Part shown: positions 37,836 through 50,300 of the stretch, piece after piece
Layout of the letters: each line of letters starts with the position of its first letter
How positions within the stretch are numbered: the first letter of the stretch is position 1
DNA from: Karstenula rhodostoma CBS 690.94
Lineage: Eukaryota; Ascomycota; Dothideomycetes; Pleosporales; Didymosphaeriaceae
Length of the DNA stretch: 64,000 bases
Direction of reading: 5' to 3'
Assembly (NCBI GenBank): GCA_010093485.1
Contig: MU001507.1
Coordinates: 1,314,844-1,378,843, forward strand
Notes under the pieces: generated by a model
Database searches by the model: none
The model's input: the letters and a program-made list of their open reading frames with translations, nothing else
What the model was told of the DNA's origin: nothing
Program-made: the position numbers and the translations under genes

Positions 37836-37910
37836 ATATTCTAGTACCTTAATAGCTAGTCTTTAATAAGAACTTTAGAGGATATTCTAGTACTTTAATA
37901 GCTAATCTAA
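37836..37910 (-). repeat. 46-bp tandem repeat in Gypsy-B2 leader, two units
   Basis: Unit starts atattctag at 37836 and 37882, 46 bp apart, the second partial. B1 and B3 have five starts. The missing units account for the shorter length of B2. Confidence 0.92.
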
Positions 37911-38012
37911 AAAAAAATTTTAGAATTTTAATAAACCTTTCTATATCTAAAGAACTAAAGGTAGATATTATAATTACTAATCTCTAGCTAAAAAAAAGGG
38001 TCTTAAATTTAA

Positions 38013-38258
38013 TATAAAACTAGAATATAGTTAAATAGAGTAAATACTCTTAGAATTAAATAGATAAAAGAAACTATATAAATTAAAACTAAACTTAAAA
38101 TACTAAAATAAAAAGAATTCTAAGAAGGAACTCTCTATATACTAAGTATTTAAAATCTACTAACTAATCTATATATAGGCTACTAGATAAGGTTTAAGCT
38201 TAAAGATAGATAAATATTCTATAAGGGGATTTAACCTTAGGTTAAATTAATCCTTATA
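38013..38258 (-). repeat. Gypsy-B2 5' LTR
   Basis: This 246-bp LTR is the partner of 30216-30461. It is followed by TSD aaagt and the rest of Gypsy-A2. Confidence 0.95.
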
Positions 38259-38263
38259 AAAGT

Positions 38264-38631
38264 TAAAGTTATTTATCTAAAAGTAGAAATTATAGAAATA
38301 AAAGAGTAAAAGTAATTACTTATAATTTATAATATTTATATACTTAATATATTAGATTATCTAAAAGAGAAGGCTTTAAAAAATATAAATATTAGTATTA
38401 CTTTTATATTACTATTATATAGACCCTTAACTAATCTAGACTAGTTATAGACTAATTTTTTTATTATTAATTTTTTTATTTTTTCTAACTTTTTTTTTAA
38501 TTTTAGACTAGTATTTTTATTAATTAACCTTCTTAAGGTTAATTTTTTACTATTAACTAGTAAAAGTCCTTTAGTAGTTTTTTATAATTTATAAGATTTC
38601 TTTTTAGTTTCTAAATATTATACTATTCTAG
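38264..38631 (-). pseudogene. Gypsy-A2 polyprotein C-terminal extension, proximal part
   Basis: This continues the A2 region interrupted by B2. On the plus strand it is T-rich (Lys/Asn-rich when read on the minus strand) and holds a palindrome-like aaccttcttaaggtt near 38526. No named domain was seen. The equivalent of A1 is outside the window, so its exact limits cannot be checked here. It is cut on the right by repeat C2. Confidence 0.5.
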
Positions 38632-38729
38632 CTATATATTATATACGATTACTATAAGGATAGATAAATTAATAAAGTAAAGGGGATAAAAAGGCACGTT
38701 ATACTTTACTAATATATAAATAAAGGGGG
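38632..38729 (+). repeat. Dispersed repeat C, truncated copy C2
   Basis: 98 bp matching the first part of C1 and the reverse complement of the end of C3. It stops at the ggggg run (38725-38729). It keeps CpG and CpA/TpG-type sites (tatacgat, ggcacgttat) although it lies inside saturated Gypsy-A2. Confidence 0.72.
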
Positions 38730-41700
38730 TTTTTTCTAACTATTCTTTCTACTTAATTAGATATTTTTACTAATCCTTAACTATTTATAGGTTTTTAATT
38801 ACTTTAATCTTATACTTATTATCTTTTAGCTCTAGCTAGATCTTAATTAGAGTATTTAGAGGTACTAGTTCTAATAGTAATTTATAAAAAGTAGAGTATA
38901 TTTTTATATCTATTAGTAAAAGTAGTTTAATTATAACTAATCTTTTTATTTCTTAAACTTTAAAGAATTCTATCTAAAAGTAATCTAGTTTTTTATTTAA
39001 TTATTTTATTTTTAGATTTTTCTATAATAGGAAAACTTTATCCCCCTTTTTAAAGATTAGTTTTTTAATCCTTTATTTATTTATATTCTTAAATACTATA
39101 AGGGTTCTATAAATAATTCTTTTTTATAAAACTTTATAAAGTTCCTTTATCTTCTAAGCTTTATATTAGACTCTAGTAGAAATACTTTCTATATTTCTTA
39201 GATTTTAATAAGTAATTAGTTTATATTTATAGTTTATATAGTAGAGTAAATATTCTATTATATCTAACCTTAAGTTATTATATACTAACTATATAGTTAG
39301 TAGAAGTTTTATTTAGTTATTCTATTATTTATTAATATAAAACTATAGATACTATTTAAGTATTTAATTTATATATTCTATCTATTTATCTATTTTAGAG
39401 TAGAAACTTATTAATAACTTTTAGTTTATTTCTAGTACTATAGTAAAAGTATTCTAATATTTTAAAGTAAAGAGCTTATTTCTATTTATAATAAATTCTT
39501 TTAATAGTTTATACTTAGAAAATAGTATATTATCTACTTTATAGACTAGTTTCTCTATTATTATAAATTCTTTTATAGGTCTAAATTTAATTATTTTTAT
39601 AAGTCTATATACTATTACTATAATAATATTATATATATATTTTTTTTCTAACTATAGTAATTTTAGAAATTTTATAATAAAATCTATTATTATACTTTAC
39701 TATAATTATTTTATTATAGGTAGTAGTTATAGAAGTTTATAAGGCTTATATCTCTTAGGCTTATTTTTTTAATAAACTAAATAGTTACTTATTTCTTATA
39801 TTACTAGCTATTTAAGCTTAGAAATAGTATATTTATTTATAATATAATATATTATTTCTTTAATACCTAAATATCCCTATTCTCTTAATTTATATAGTTT
39901 TCTAATTAGAATAGGTATATATTTATTATTAATAATAATTTATTATTAGTAGTCTTATCTAGTTTTATTAAAACTATACTTAAAGAGATTATATTCCTCT
40001 TTCTAGTTTTAATTAAATTTTTAATAGTCTTAGAAATTTTATACTTCTAGTTCTATATACCTTAGGCTAGCTATCTATACTTTAATCTTTAGTTAATTAT
40101 ACTTAAGTATACTATTTTTATATCTATATAGTATTATATTATATAGTTTAACCTTATTTTTAGTTAAGTCTAATTATCTATTTAAGATATCTACTATACT
40201 ATTAAGAGTTCTAGATTAATAATAAATTATAAAATTAAAATTTATTAAGAATTCTATCTATTATACCTATTATTAGTTAAGTTTCTTAGTTAATATAAAG
40301 CTAGTAAGATTTTAGTAGTCTATTTATATTTCTATCTTAAAATAGACTCCTATAAGTTATACTTTTTATTATTTAAAAATATTTATTATTACTAGTAGTT
40401 CCTTATTATAAATATTATAATTAAATTCTACTCTAGAGAATTTTTATAAATAGTAAAATACTAGTCTCTATTTTCTACTTTTATCTAGTTATAAGAGAAT
40501 TACTCCTAATATATAATTAAATATATTTATTTTAACTCTAGCTAGTTTTTATAGGTTAAATATTTATAGAAGTAGGGCTATTAGAAATATTACCTATAAT
40601 TTTCTAAATATTTCTAATAGCTTTCTTTAGATTAGCTATATAATTTTATTATTATTTTTTTTTATAAAATTTATTAGTAGTATAGTAGTTTTAAAATAAT
40701 CCTTTATACCCTTCTAATAGAAGTTAGTAAATTCTAAAAAGAACTAGATATTCTTTATTAACTTAAAAACTAGCTATTCCTATATAGTAGTAACCTTCTT
40801 TAGATCTATTAATATATCTTTCCTTAAAATAATAAATTCTAAATATTTTATTTTAATAATATAGAACTTATATTTATCTAAATAAAAAAGTAACTAATAC
40901 TTTTTTATCTTTTTAAGTACTTTCTTTATATATTCTATATATTCCTCTAGTATTTTAGTAGAGTAAATAAATATATTATTAAGGTATACTATATAGAATA
41001 TATCTAAGTATTTATATAATATTTTATTAATAACTATCTAAAATATTATAGGGGCGTTTATTAATCTAAATAGTATAATCTAGTATTTATAGAGACTATA
41101 TCTAGTTTTAAATATTATTTTTTATTTATATCCTTTAGCTATTTATATATAGTAATATCTATTATATATATTAAATTTTATAAACTACTTAGCTCTCTAG
41201 AATTAGTCTATAAGCTCTATAATTAAGGGTAATAAATACTAGTTTTTAATTATAATATTATTTAGCTATCTATAGTTTATATAGAGTTATAGTTTACTAT
41301 TTTTCTTAGATATCTATAGAATTAGAAAGGTTATAGAATTATAACCTTTCTAAATATATTTCTATTCTAGATTTTTTTATAAGTACTTCTATATTTCTTT
41401 TTCTTAGTCTATTAATATTAGCCTTAGCTATTTTAATTATAGTTTTATACTCTCTTTTAGAGATATTTTATAATTCTATTTCTAATAATCTAGTAGTTTT
41501 TCTTCTTTAATTTCTTTAAAGAGTTCTATATATTTCTTATATTCTAATAGAATTATTAATAGTTTCTTTATAATCTAGAGGTCTAAATATTATATCTAGA
41601 TAATTTATACTTATTCTAAATTCTCTTTTAGAATTCTAGTAATTTTAATAGCTAAAATCTCCTTAGTTTATTATTATATAGCCTATTTAGTTAGAGTATT

Positions 41701-44226
41701 TAGGGCTTTTAGTTTTACTTTCTATAGATACCTTATACTAGTAATCTATAATATTAATTCTTAGTTATATATTATTTAACTTTTCTAGTTAATATTTAGG
41801 TTATTTTTTAATAACTAGTTATAGTCTATAATAGCTTCTAGACTTTCTATATTTATTATAGTAAAACTATATTAGCTCTTAAATTCTTTAATACCTACTA
41901 GTAATAGTAGTATCTTAAAGTATAACTAGTTTTTACTATACCCTTAGAAAAATATCCTATTTACTATTTTTAATTAGGCTAATTTTATTTTATTTTAATA
42001 TAGTAAGTTATATTTCTCTACTACCCTAGGTAAAATTAAATATCTAGTAGTACTAGGGTCTATTAGTATATTTATTTAGAATTTTCTAATTATAATTTAC
42101 TTTTTTATATAAAGTTCTATAGCCTTATTATTTTTATTTACTTTTTAAATTTTTAGAATACTTTTACTAACTTAGCTTATTACTTAGTAGTATTCTAATT
42201 TTTTAATATTATCTATATTTTAATCTATAGTCCTTCTAAATACCTATAGTTATTATAGAGAAAGTAATTAATATAGTTTAGTTTTATAGTATACCTCCTT
42301 ATTAGTTTTAGGTAAGCTTAGAAATTCTTAGGATAATTCTAGATTATATATCTCTAGTATTTTTCTACCCTTATTATTTTTATAATTTCCCCTTTATTAA
42401 CCTTATTTTAGTACTTTAAATATTTAGTAATTATATATTTAAAGAAGTATATCTTTTTATAATTCTTATTATCTTAGTTATATATAGTAGTTTCCTTTTT
42501 ACTTAAATACCCTAGATACTATTTTAGATAGTTATAGTAATACTATCTAATTTTATATATATATTATATTTTATTTTTAGTTAGATAGATAGTTTTTTTA
42601 TACTTATAGTATACTTTTATATTTTCTAAGTTCTTTTTTATTAACTAGTAATCTATAGTATATTTTTATTTCTAATATTTAGAATAGCTTTCTATATAGT
42701 ATTATTACTATTTTAGTATATTATAGTTATATAACTATTATTCTAATTAGTAGATATAATATTATATTTTTAAATAGTTTTTTTTTAAAAGCTTCTTATA
42801 GTCTAGTTATCTAGGGGTTTTAGTTATATTAATTTTCTCTTTTTTATAGTATCTATAGCTATTATAGTTATAGTACTATTATTTAATTTTTAAATAATTA
42901 TTATTAATCTAGATTTACTATATAGGTACTAGAATATTTTTTTATTATTCTTTTATTTAATTATATATTTTATTAATATCTATACCTATAATTCTAATCT
43001 TATAATTATAGACTAGTATAAAGTATTTATTACTTTTATATATTTAGTATAGATTTTATAGAATTTAGTTTATAATATCCTTTTTATTAGTATTTTCCTA
43101 GACTTCTTTTAGTAATTTTAAGGAATTAGAGTTATTTTCTATATTATCCTCTTATAGTAGTATAAAAGTTCTAGACTATAATATTATTATAGTTACTCTT
43201 ATTACCTAGACTTATTTACTCTAGAACTTTCTAAAAGAATATTTAGTTTTAAAGTATCCCTTCTCTCTATAGTTTAGATAAGTCCTATCTTTAAAGTATT
43301 ATTATTAAATATTATTCTATTTCTTTTACTATAAGGTTTATTTCTTTTTTTTATAAATTTTATTTTCTATAATTATATTTCTATTATAATCCCTTTACTT
43401 ATAATATAGTTTCTATATATTAGCCTTTAGACTAAATACTAATTTAGTAGATTTTTTTTTCTCTAGCTATTATTTATATAATTAATAGTTAATTTATACT
43501 ACTAATTTAATTAGGGCTTTTAGGCTATTAGGCTTCTTATAATAGAGTAGTTTATTCTTAACTAGTTTTTTTAAGCTATTATAGTAGGCTATCTATAGTA
43601 GGATATTATTCTAATTAATTTTAGTCTAGAGCTATTAGAATATAGTAGAGTATTTACTAGTTAATTCTATTTATTTAATATATTAAATAAGTTATTTAGT
43701 TTATTATTCTTTATCTACCTTATTAAATATAATCTTAATTTATTTCTTAAATTCTCTCTAGGATATAAAAATCTTTATAGTTTTTTTATTCTATCTTTTT
43801 AGTTTTATTTTATATACTAGAAAGTCTTTAATAATTAGATATATTTATTTTACTACCTATCCTATTATATATATTATAGTAGTTAAGATTTTTATTTAGT
43901 TATTTCTAAATATATTATAGTTATACCTATAGTATAATTCTATATTTATTAAAAATATTTTAAGATTAGTTTTTATTTCTCTATTATAGAATTCTAGAAT
44001 TTTAAAGTTAATTTTTAGTAGGTATACTACTATAGTTATAGGAGTTTAAATCTATTTTATAATTATAGTTAGCTATATTTTAAATTATTCTACTTTCTTA
44101 GTCTATACTACTAAGAGGGTTATTAGATTACTAGCTAGATCTAAAATAGTATTTACCCTAAAATCCTTTAAGTTAGTAGGTATATTTAATAATACTATAT
44201 TAACTTAAACCCTTAAATAGTTAAAG
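38730..44226 (-). pseudogene. Gypsy-A2 Gag-Pol remnant
   Basis: Longest uninterrupted copy of the family's coding region. Right to left: Gag with a zinc knuckle at about 42835-42875 (Cys and His now Tyr), the protease region (not readable), RT with a YxxDD-derived box near 40961-40998, RNase H around 40.0-40.7 kb, the integrase zinc domain near 39770-39910, the integrase core with a degraded QTDGQ-like stretch near 39380-39400, and a C-terminal domain to 38730. Order and motifs are Ty3/Gypsy. No chromodomain was recognised, unlike Gypsy-B. Stops replace Gln and Trp throughout. Confidence 0.88.
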
Positions 44227-44728
44227 TATTATAAGGGGTTTTTTATATACTTAATTTAGATCTATATCTTAAGAATTATTTAAGGAATAAGATATAATAA
44301 AGGTAAATATAAAATTAAATAATAATTCTATATTATAATAAAATATAATATAATAATACTAAAAGAAAACTAAGTATTTATATAGAAATAAAGTATTTTA
44401 ATTTAAATATAAAAGTTAACTATAAAGAATAGAAATTATATAGAAATTCTTCTAAATTATATATTAGTTATTCTAATCCTTACTATTCTAGAATTCCCTA
44501 GTTTACTCCTATAGATTCTACCTTTTTAGTAGAAATATCTACTTTACTTCTACTAAGATCTAGTATTTTTAGAATTTTATACTTTTAGTAGAATTATAGT
44601 TATATAACTTATAATATAAGCTATCTTATAGGTTTATATATAAGTATCTATTAATTTTATTTCTATTACTAATATTTTATATATAATTCTTTCCTTCCTT
44701 CTAGTCTAGTTCTACTATAATTATAATA
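44227..44728 (-). repeat. Gypsy-A2 5' LTR
   Basis: This 502-bp LTR pairs with 29297-29798. It is followed by TSD atagt (44729-44733). Confidence 0.95.
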
Positions 44729-44733
44729 ATAGT

Positions 44734-44856
44734 TTACTAGAAAAAAAAGGCCTATAATTTTTAAATTATTTAAAATTTTTATATTTTAGTATTCTATTAA
44801 GTTTTTTTATTATATTTTACTATAACTTCTAGAAGCTTATAAAGTATTATATTTAG
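44734..44856. other. Right end of insert H
   Basis: 123 bp between the A2 TSD and the 15-bp H TSD. It is AT-rich, with an A run (44737-44748). It has no similarity to Gypsy-A or Gypsy-B and no domain. By subtraction it is the other terminus of H. Confidence 0.6.
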
Positions 44857-45224
44857 TACTAAAATAATACTTTTAACTAATAAGTTTAGTAGGGTATAAG
44901 TTCTTATTTTATAAAAAAGTATTTAAATATATAATAGTCTATAATAATAGTAAATAGCTTTTTAATTATAAACTAATAAACTAGATATACTATATATATA
45001 ATCTATTTATAATAATAAATATTTCTTTATTATAAATATTATAATTTATCTCTACTAGTTTTATTTTATATAAGTAGAAACTAAAAGATTTCTATATTTT
45101 ATTATTTTATATCTAGAAAATAATATTTATAATAATACTATTACTAGTATTAGTCTATATCTATATTTTATAGTAGGGGAAGTACTATATAATAAAATTA
45201 TTTAAGTAGAAAAGGTTTTTTATA
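44857..45224 (-). pseudogene. Gypsy-B4 fragment, right visible piece (RNase H)
   Basis: Matches B1 at about 17331-17697, covering the RNase H domain. It continues the piece that stopped at 26797. The match to B1 ends after ggttttttata near 45224, where block E begins. I found no resumption of B4 further right in the window. Confidence 0.88.
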
Positions 45225-47481
45225 TAAATAATAAAGTATTTAAGGGACTAAAATTACTAGAATAGAAATTTATAAATTTAATAAGAATCTAAAGTTAAAC
45301 TTTAGACCCTAAACTTATATATTTAGAGTAGCTAAACTAAAGACTAAAATCTAAAGAATTATATTAAATATAGTCTATTATATATCCCCCTCCTCTCTAA
45401 AATTTAAGTTATAACTAAGAAATAAAGTATTAAAAATCTTTTTTATATAAATATAGATAATTAAGTATAGATTTCTCTTTTATTATTTATATATTAGTCT
45501 ATTAAAATTAGACTATATTTAAAACTAAAACTAGTATATTTTATTACTTTTAATATTTAATAAAAGGAAAAGTTTCTATTTTCTATAATATTTATTATAT
45601 AAAATATATTATTTTTATATTTATAAGAATATAATTCTCTAGACTATATTATTTTTATAGCTTATTTAATTAGAGTATATTATAAAATTAGTAGTTAAGA
45701 ATTTTTCTTTTTTCTATTCTTAGTATTCTAAAATTTAACTAGTCTATACTATTTTTTAGATATTTAGACTTTACTTTTATATTCTTTAGATTTTTATTTT
45801 AATATATTATAATTATAGTTTATAGTAGTAAAAAGTTATAGAAATAAATATAATACTAGTATATTTATTTAATTATATTATAAATAAATTTTATAACTTT
45901 AGTTCTAATATTCTTTTTCTACCCTATTAAATTTTTTTTAAATATTAATTATTATTTTTATTTATATATTTTAAATAGTTTTTTTTTTTACTTATATACT
46001 TTTAGTTTTTCTATTTTATTATTAATATAAATAGCCCTTCTACTTATAGTAAAAAATTAATAACTCTAAACTATAAAAAAGTAAAATATATTACTAAGGA
46101 GTTTAAGTTTAAAAATAAAATTATAGTTTAGTTTTAAATACTATTATATACTATAGCTATACTAGAAAAAAAAATACTATTATATAGTCTAGTAAGTCTT
46201 TTCTTTTATAATTTAAAGAGAAAATTTCTTTAGTTAATATTTAAAAAATAAATTCTAAAGTTATTTTTATAATTTTTTTATTTTCTTTTATTTTTATTTT
46301 CTTCTTTTTAGGCTTCTATTTATAGTTTACTAGTTTTTTAAAAATTTAGATATTTATAACTATACTTTTTCTAGTCTAGAGAATAAAGGAATAATTTAGT
46401 TTTATATTATTATTAAATAGTAGTATAAGAAATATACTTTAGTAGAATATATTTACTAATAAAAATATATTAGTAAAATATTTATTTATAAGAAATATTA
46501 TAACTATAAAAAGTCTAGCTATACTAAATAAATAAAATTTAGTTTAATATATTTCTATTTTATTTCTAGAGTTCTTTACTAACTTTAGTATTATAGATCT
46601 AGTTTATACTCTTAATTAAGGAGTATAAAAACTATACTATTATTATAATTAATAATACTAAGTTATTTTAGTTTATAGTTAATAAAAACTTTTTATTTTA
46701 AAAAATCTACTCTATAAATTTTAATACTTTTACTATTTAGTATTATAATATAATTATTAATTTCTATTATATTTTTAATTAGTAATATATTATAACTATT
46801 AGTTTTATTATATTATTTCTAAAAATAGTCTAGCTATTAAAGTATATTATATAAGTAATTAAAAATATTTATAAAATTCTATAATACTATACTATAGAAT
46901 TTTAATAATTTATACTAAATATAAGTACTATAGTATAAATTATACTTATTCTTTAAAAGATTAATTTTAATTCTAATATTTAGTAGCTCTCTAAATAGTT
47001 TTATATTATTAAGTATAATATTATAAAAAAAACTTAGACTACTATATAAATAGTATTAAATAGTAGTAATAATACTAAAAAAATTTAAAATATTATTTAC
47101 TAATTTAAATAGCCTATTATTATTATAGTAGATCTAATTAGTATAAATATTAATAATAATACCTTTATAAAAAAAAAGTAGTTAGTTTAATTTTTAATAA
47201 TATTAGAAAATAGTAATAGTTTTTTTTTTATATTTAAACTTTTTATTTAGCTATATTTATATTTTAAGTAGTTTTTTTCTCTTTTAGAGATAGGTTCTTT
47301 ATTTAGTTATATTAATTATTAAATATTCTAGTAAAAATTAATTACCTTTATTTAAAACTTTATAATTTTAAACTCTAGTAATTTTATTTTCTATTCCTTT
47401 AGTATATTATTATCTAGCTTAAAAATAAAATCTAATATTAGGTATATTTTATAATTTTATTAAAATAAATTTAATTTTTTA
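45225..47481. other. Block E, unidentified repeat-derived sequence
   Basis: About 2.25 kb replacing Gypsy-B4 sequence on the left and cut by Gypsy-B3 on the right (TSD tttta, 47477-47481). A pyrimidine tract, tccccctcctctct, at 45385-45398 looks like the complement of a polypurine tract, which would make 45225-45384 a short 3' LTR of a minus-strand element; no second LTR was found to confirm this. A 19-bp near-palindrome (tctaaagttaaactttaga) lies near 45288. The rest has no motif I can name, on either strand. With 55669-55897, 56146-56192 and 61949-63094 removed from their insertions it may form one element whose integrase is region F. Confidence 0.45.
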
Positions 47482-47727
47482 TATAAGGGTTAATTTAACC
47501 TAAGATTAAATCCCCTTATAGAATATTTATCTATTTTTAAGCTTAGGCCTTATCTAGTAGCCTATATATAGATTAGTTAGTAGATTTTAAATATCTAGTA
47601 TATAGAGAGTCCCTTTCTAGGATTCTTTCTATTTTAGTATTTTAAATTTAGTCTTAATTTATATAGTTTCTTTTATCTATTTAATTTTAAAAGTATTTAT
47701 TTTATTTAGCTATATTCTAGTTTTATA
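47482..47727 (+). repeat. Gypsy-B3 5' LTR
   Basis: 246 bp, tataaggg...ttttata. The bases just inside (ttaaatttaagacccc) are conserved with B1 and B2 and would hold the primer-binding site. Confidence 0.95.
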
Positions 47728-47837
47728 TTAAATTTAAGACCCCTTTTTTTAACTAGAGATTAGTAACTATAATATCTATCTTTAGCTCTTTAAATATAGA
47801 AAGGTCTATTAAAATCCTAAAATTTTTCTTTAAATTA

Positions 47838-48046
47838 GCTATTAAAGTACTAGAATATTCTCTAAAGTCCTTATTAAAAACTAGCTATTAAGATACTAAA
47901 ATATCCTCTAAAGTCCTTATTAAAGACTAACTATTAAGGTACTAGAATATCCTCTAAAGTCCTTATTAAAGACTAGCTATTAAAATACTAGAATATTCTC
48001 TAAAATCCTTATTAAAGGCTAGCTATTAAGGTACTAGAATATCCTT
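47838..48046 (+). repeat. 46-bp tandem repeat in Gypsy-B3 leader
   Basis: Five copies of the same unit as in B1, in the opposite window orientation, each holding the palindromic agtccttattaaagact core. Units differ from each other only by C/T and G/A. Confidence 0.9.
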
Positions 48047-48239
48047 CTAAATTTTTTAAACTCCCTTAAAAAATCTACTAATATTAGGTATCTTTAGTAG
48101 AATTAATTATTATAAAGATTAAATTCCTTATAGATAGAAATATATACTTATTATAGGTATATTAAAAATAATATATATATTCTTAGTAAATAGGTTTAAA
48201 ATATAACTAATTACCTACTTATTACTTATACCTTACTTA

Positions 48240-50300
48240 TTTAAACCTATTTTTTACCCTTATAGTAAATATTAATTTATATAATATTTTTATTTTAAAT
48301 AGTTTTTTTTTCTTATTTACTTTACCTCTAAATAGCTCTATATCTACTATACTACTACCTATAACTAAATATATAAAAATAAAATCTTTAATATTTAAAT
48401 AGTTTATTAATAAGAATTTAATATCTTTCTTTTAAAGTTATATTAGAACTTACTCTATAAGCTATACTACTAAAGTAATAGTAACTTTTAATTTTAGTAA
48501 AAAAGATCTTAATAATATTTTAAAGGTAAATAACCTCTATTATAGTATTACTATAGGTAAAATACTATATATATTATTTTAAAGTTACTTATCTATTCTA
48601 ATATAAAAATAGGTACTAGTAACTAAAGCCTCTAGTATATAACTTTCCTATAAACTAGAAAATTTACTCTTTTAAATTAAACTTTTCCTATTAGAACTAG
48701 ATATCTAGTTACCTAAAAGTACTAAAGAATATCTAGCTAATATTAGTAAGGTTAAAAAGGAATTAGGCCTCTATTAGAATTCTAAAACTAGAAACTATAA
48801 AGAGGAAAAAAATAATTTTAAGACTAGTCTATAGGTAGTTAGGCTATAAAAACTAGAGGAAATATCTAAACTATATATAGTTTTTACTAATATTAATATA
48901 ATTATTCTAGACCTAATTATTTTAAATAGAAAGGATCTAAAGACTTTAAACTACTAAGGTCTAGAGTTTACTACTACTTCTAATATATATATAGACTATA
49001 TTAAGACTAATATAGCCCTATTTATTATAAAACTATAGTTTATAATCTTATTCTATTATATATATAAAGTATAAAACTAGTAATAAAAGCTAGTCTAGTA
49101 AAATACTAATTTAAATAATAAAATTAATATTATAATAGACTTTTAGATATAGACTTAAAAAGAAAATAGTTATTTATAAATTAAAATTATAGAACTAAAA
49201 AAAACTACTAAAACTAAGAATTAACTAATATAGGTAATAATTAGTAACTTAGATAATAATAATAATTTTAAGTTACTCTACTAATTTAGTACTTCCCCTA
49301 CTAAGCTAGTACCTATTATTAAATATAATACTAAACTAGTTATTTTAAAAATAGATAATTAGTAAGATATAGACTATTCTACTATAAATTAATATATTTT
49401 AAAAGTAAATACCCCTAGTAAACTTTCCTATAAAGTACTAAACCTTTACTATATAAAATATTAAACTTATTAGAGTAAATATCTATTTTCTAAGGTTCTA
49501 GACCCTAATAAGTTTAATAGTAATAAAGCTTAGTTTAAGCTATAGTTCTATTTACTAGAGGTTAAGATTAAGTCTAATATAAATTATTTTTAATAAAATA
49601 CTTTTAAAAAATATATTATAACTATTATTAATTATATTAATATATAGCTAGAAGGCTATATCTTTAAAATTTTTAATATTTAGAAATAGTAATAATTAAC
49701 TATATTTCTTATAGGTTTATATAACTACCTCTAAGCTATATTTATACTACTAAACTAGAATATTAATATTTATACTAATCTCTAGAAGATAATACTTCTA
49801 TTTAGAAGAGATATAAACTTATTTATTATATAGTATAATATATTTATAAACTAGACTAGGTTTTATTCTAATAATTCTAAAGAGATATTCTATAAGAAGC
49901 TCTATATAAAGTTTACTAACTAGTTTACTTAGAATACTATTAATTCTATTATAGACTATAATAAATTTTATATTATTATTTATAAACTATATAAAGCCTT
50001 TAAGTATAACTATTAAACTAATTATAACTAATTTACTTTCTTTACCCTATACTATTATAAGGAGTTTTTATTATAAATAATTACTTTAGCCCTTTATTAT
50101 ATTATAGGACTACCTAAAAATACTATAATAAAATTAACTCTAAAGTATTAATCTACTAATCCTAGATATAGATACTCTAGAGAGTAGTATTATAAAAATT
50201 AGGTATATTATAACTACCTTTTTAAGGACTATATCTATTATAATTACCCTATTAAACCCTATAATAGGTATACTATTACTACTATTATAAAGGTTTAAAA
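48240..50300 (+). pseudogene. Gypsy-B3 Gag remnant
   Basis: Decayed Gag of roughly 2 kb, long for a Gypsy element. The CCHC zinc knuckle is at 50206-50247 and reads YYNYLFKDYIYYNY: spacing is exactly CX2CX4HX4C with all three Cys and the His now Tyr (TGT/CAT to TAT). A zinc knuckle binds genomic RNA during particle assembly. Upstream sequence gives no other named domain. The start codon is lost, so the left limit is approximate. Confidence 0.82.

Larger units (their letters stand above)
30216..38258 (-). mobile_element. Gypsy-B2, full-length chromodomain Gypsy relic
   Basis: 8043 bp with 246-bp LTRs and TSD aaagt at 30211-30215 and 38259-38263. It inserted into Gypsy-A2 on the same strand. 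It is about 140 bp shorter than B1 and B3, which equals three fewer 46-bp leader units (138 bp). Otherwise it is co-linear with both. Confidence 0.95.
29297..44728 (-). mobile_element. Gypsy-A2, complete Gypsy relic split by Gypsy-B2
   Basis: 502-bp LTRs at 29297-29798 and 44227-44728 and TSD atagt at 29292-29296 and 44729-44733. Without B2 and its TSD copy the element is about 7.4 kb. Minus strand: a reverse-complement polypurine tract follows the left (3') LTR, and Gag, RT, integrase read right to left. It lies inside insert H. It is the reference that shows empty target sites for the insertions in A1. Confidence 0.95.
26798..44856. mobile_element. Insert H in Gypsy-B4, itself split by Gypsy-A2
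   Basis: The segment between two copies of a 15-bp direct repeat (tactagaataatact at 26783-26797, tactaaaataatact at 44857-44871; one G/A difference), which is single-copy in B1 near 17329. Removing A2 leaves about 2.6 kb of H sequence (26798-29296 and 44734-44856). A 15-bp duplication is too long for LTR elements or most DNA transposons and suits a target-primed non-LTR element. However, I could not find an RT motif or a poly-A tail, so the class is open. Its termini are ccccctttaaag and tattatatttag. Confidence 0.72.

Noticed and set aside
46010..46200. pogo/Fot1 or BED-zinc-finger transposase in block E
   Set aside because: Some Lys/Tyr-rich readings suggested it, but no spacing of ligands or catalytic residues held up.
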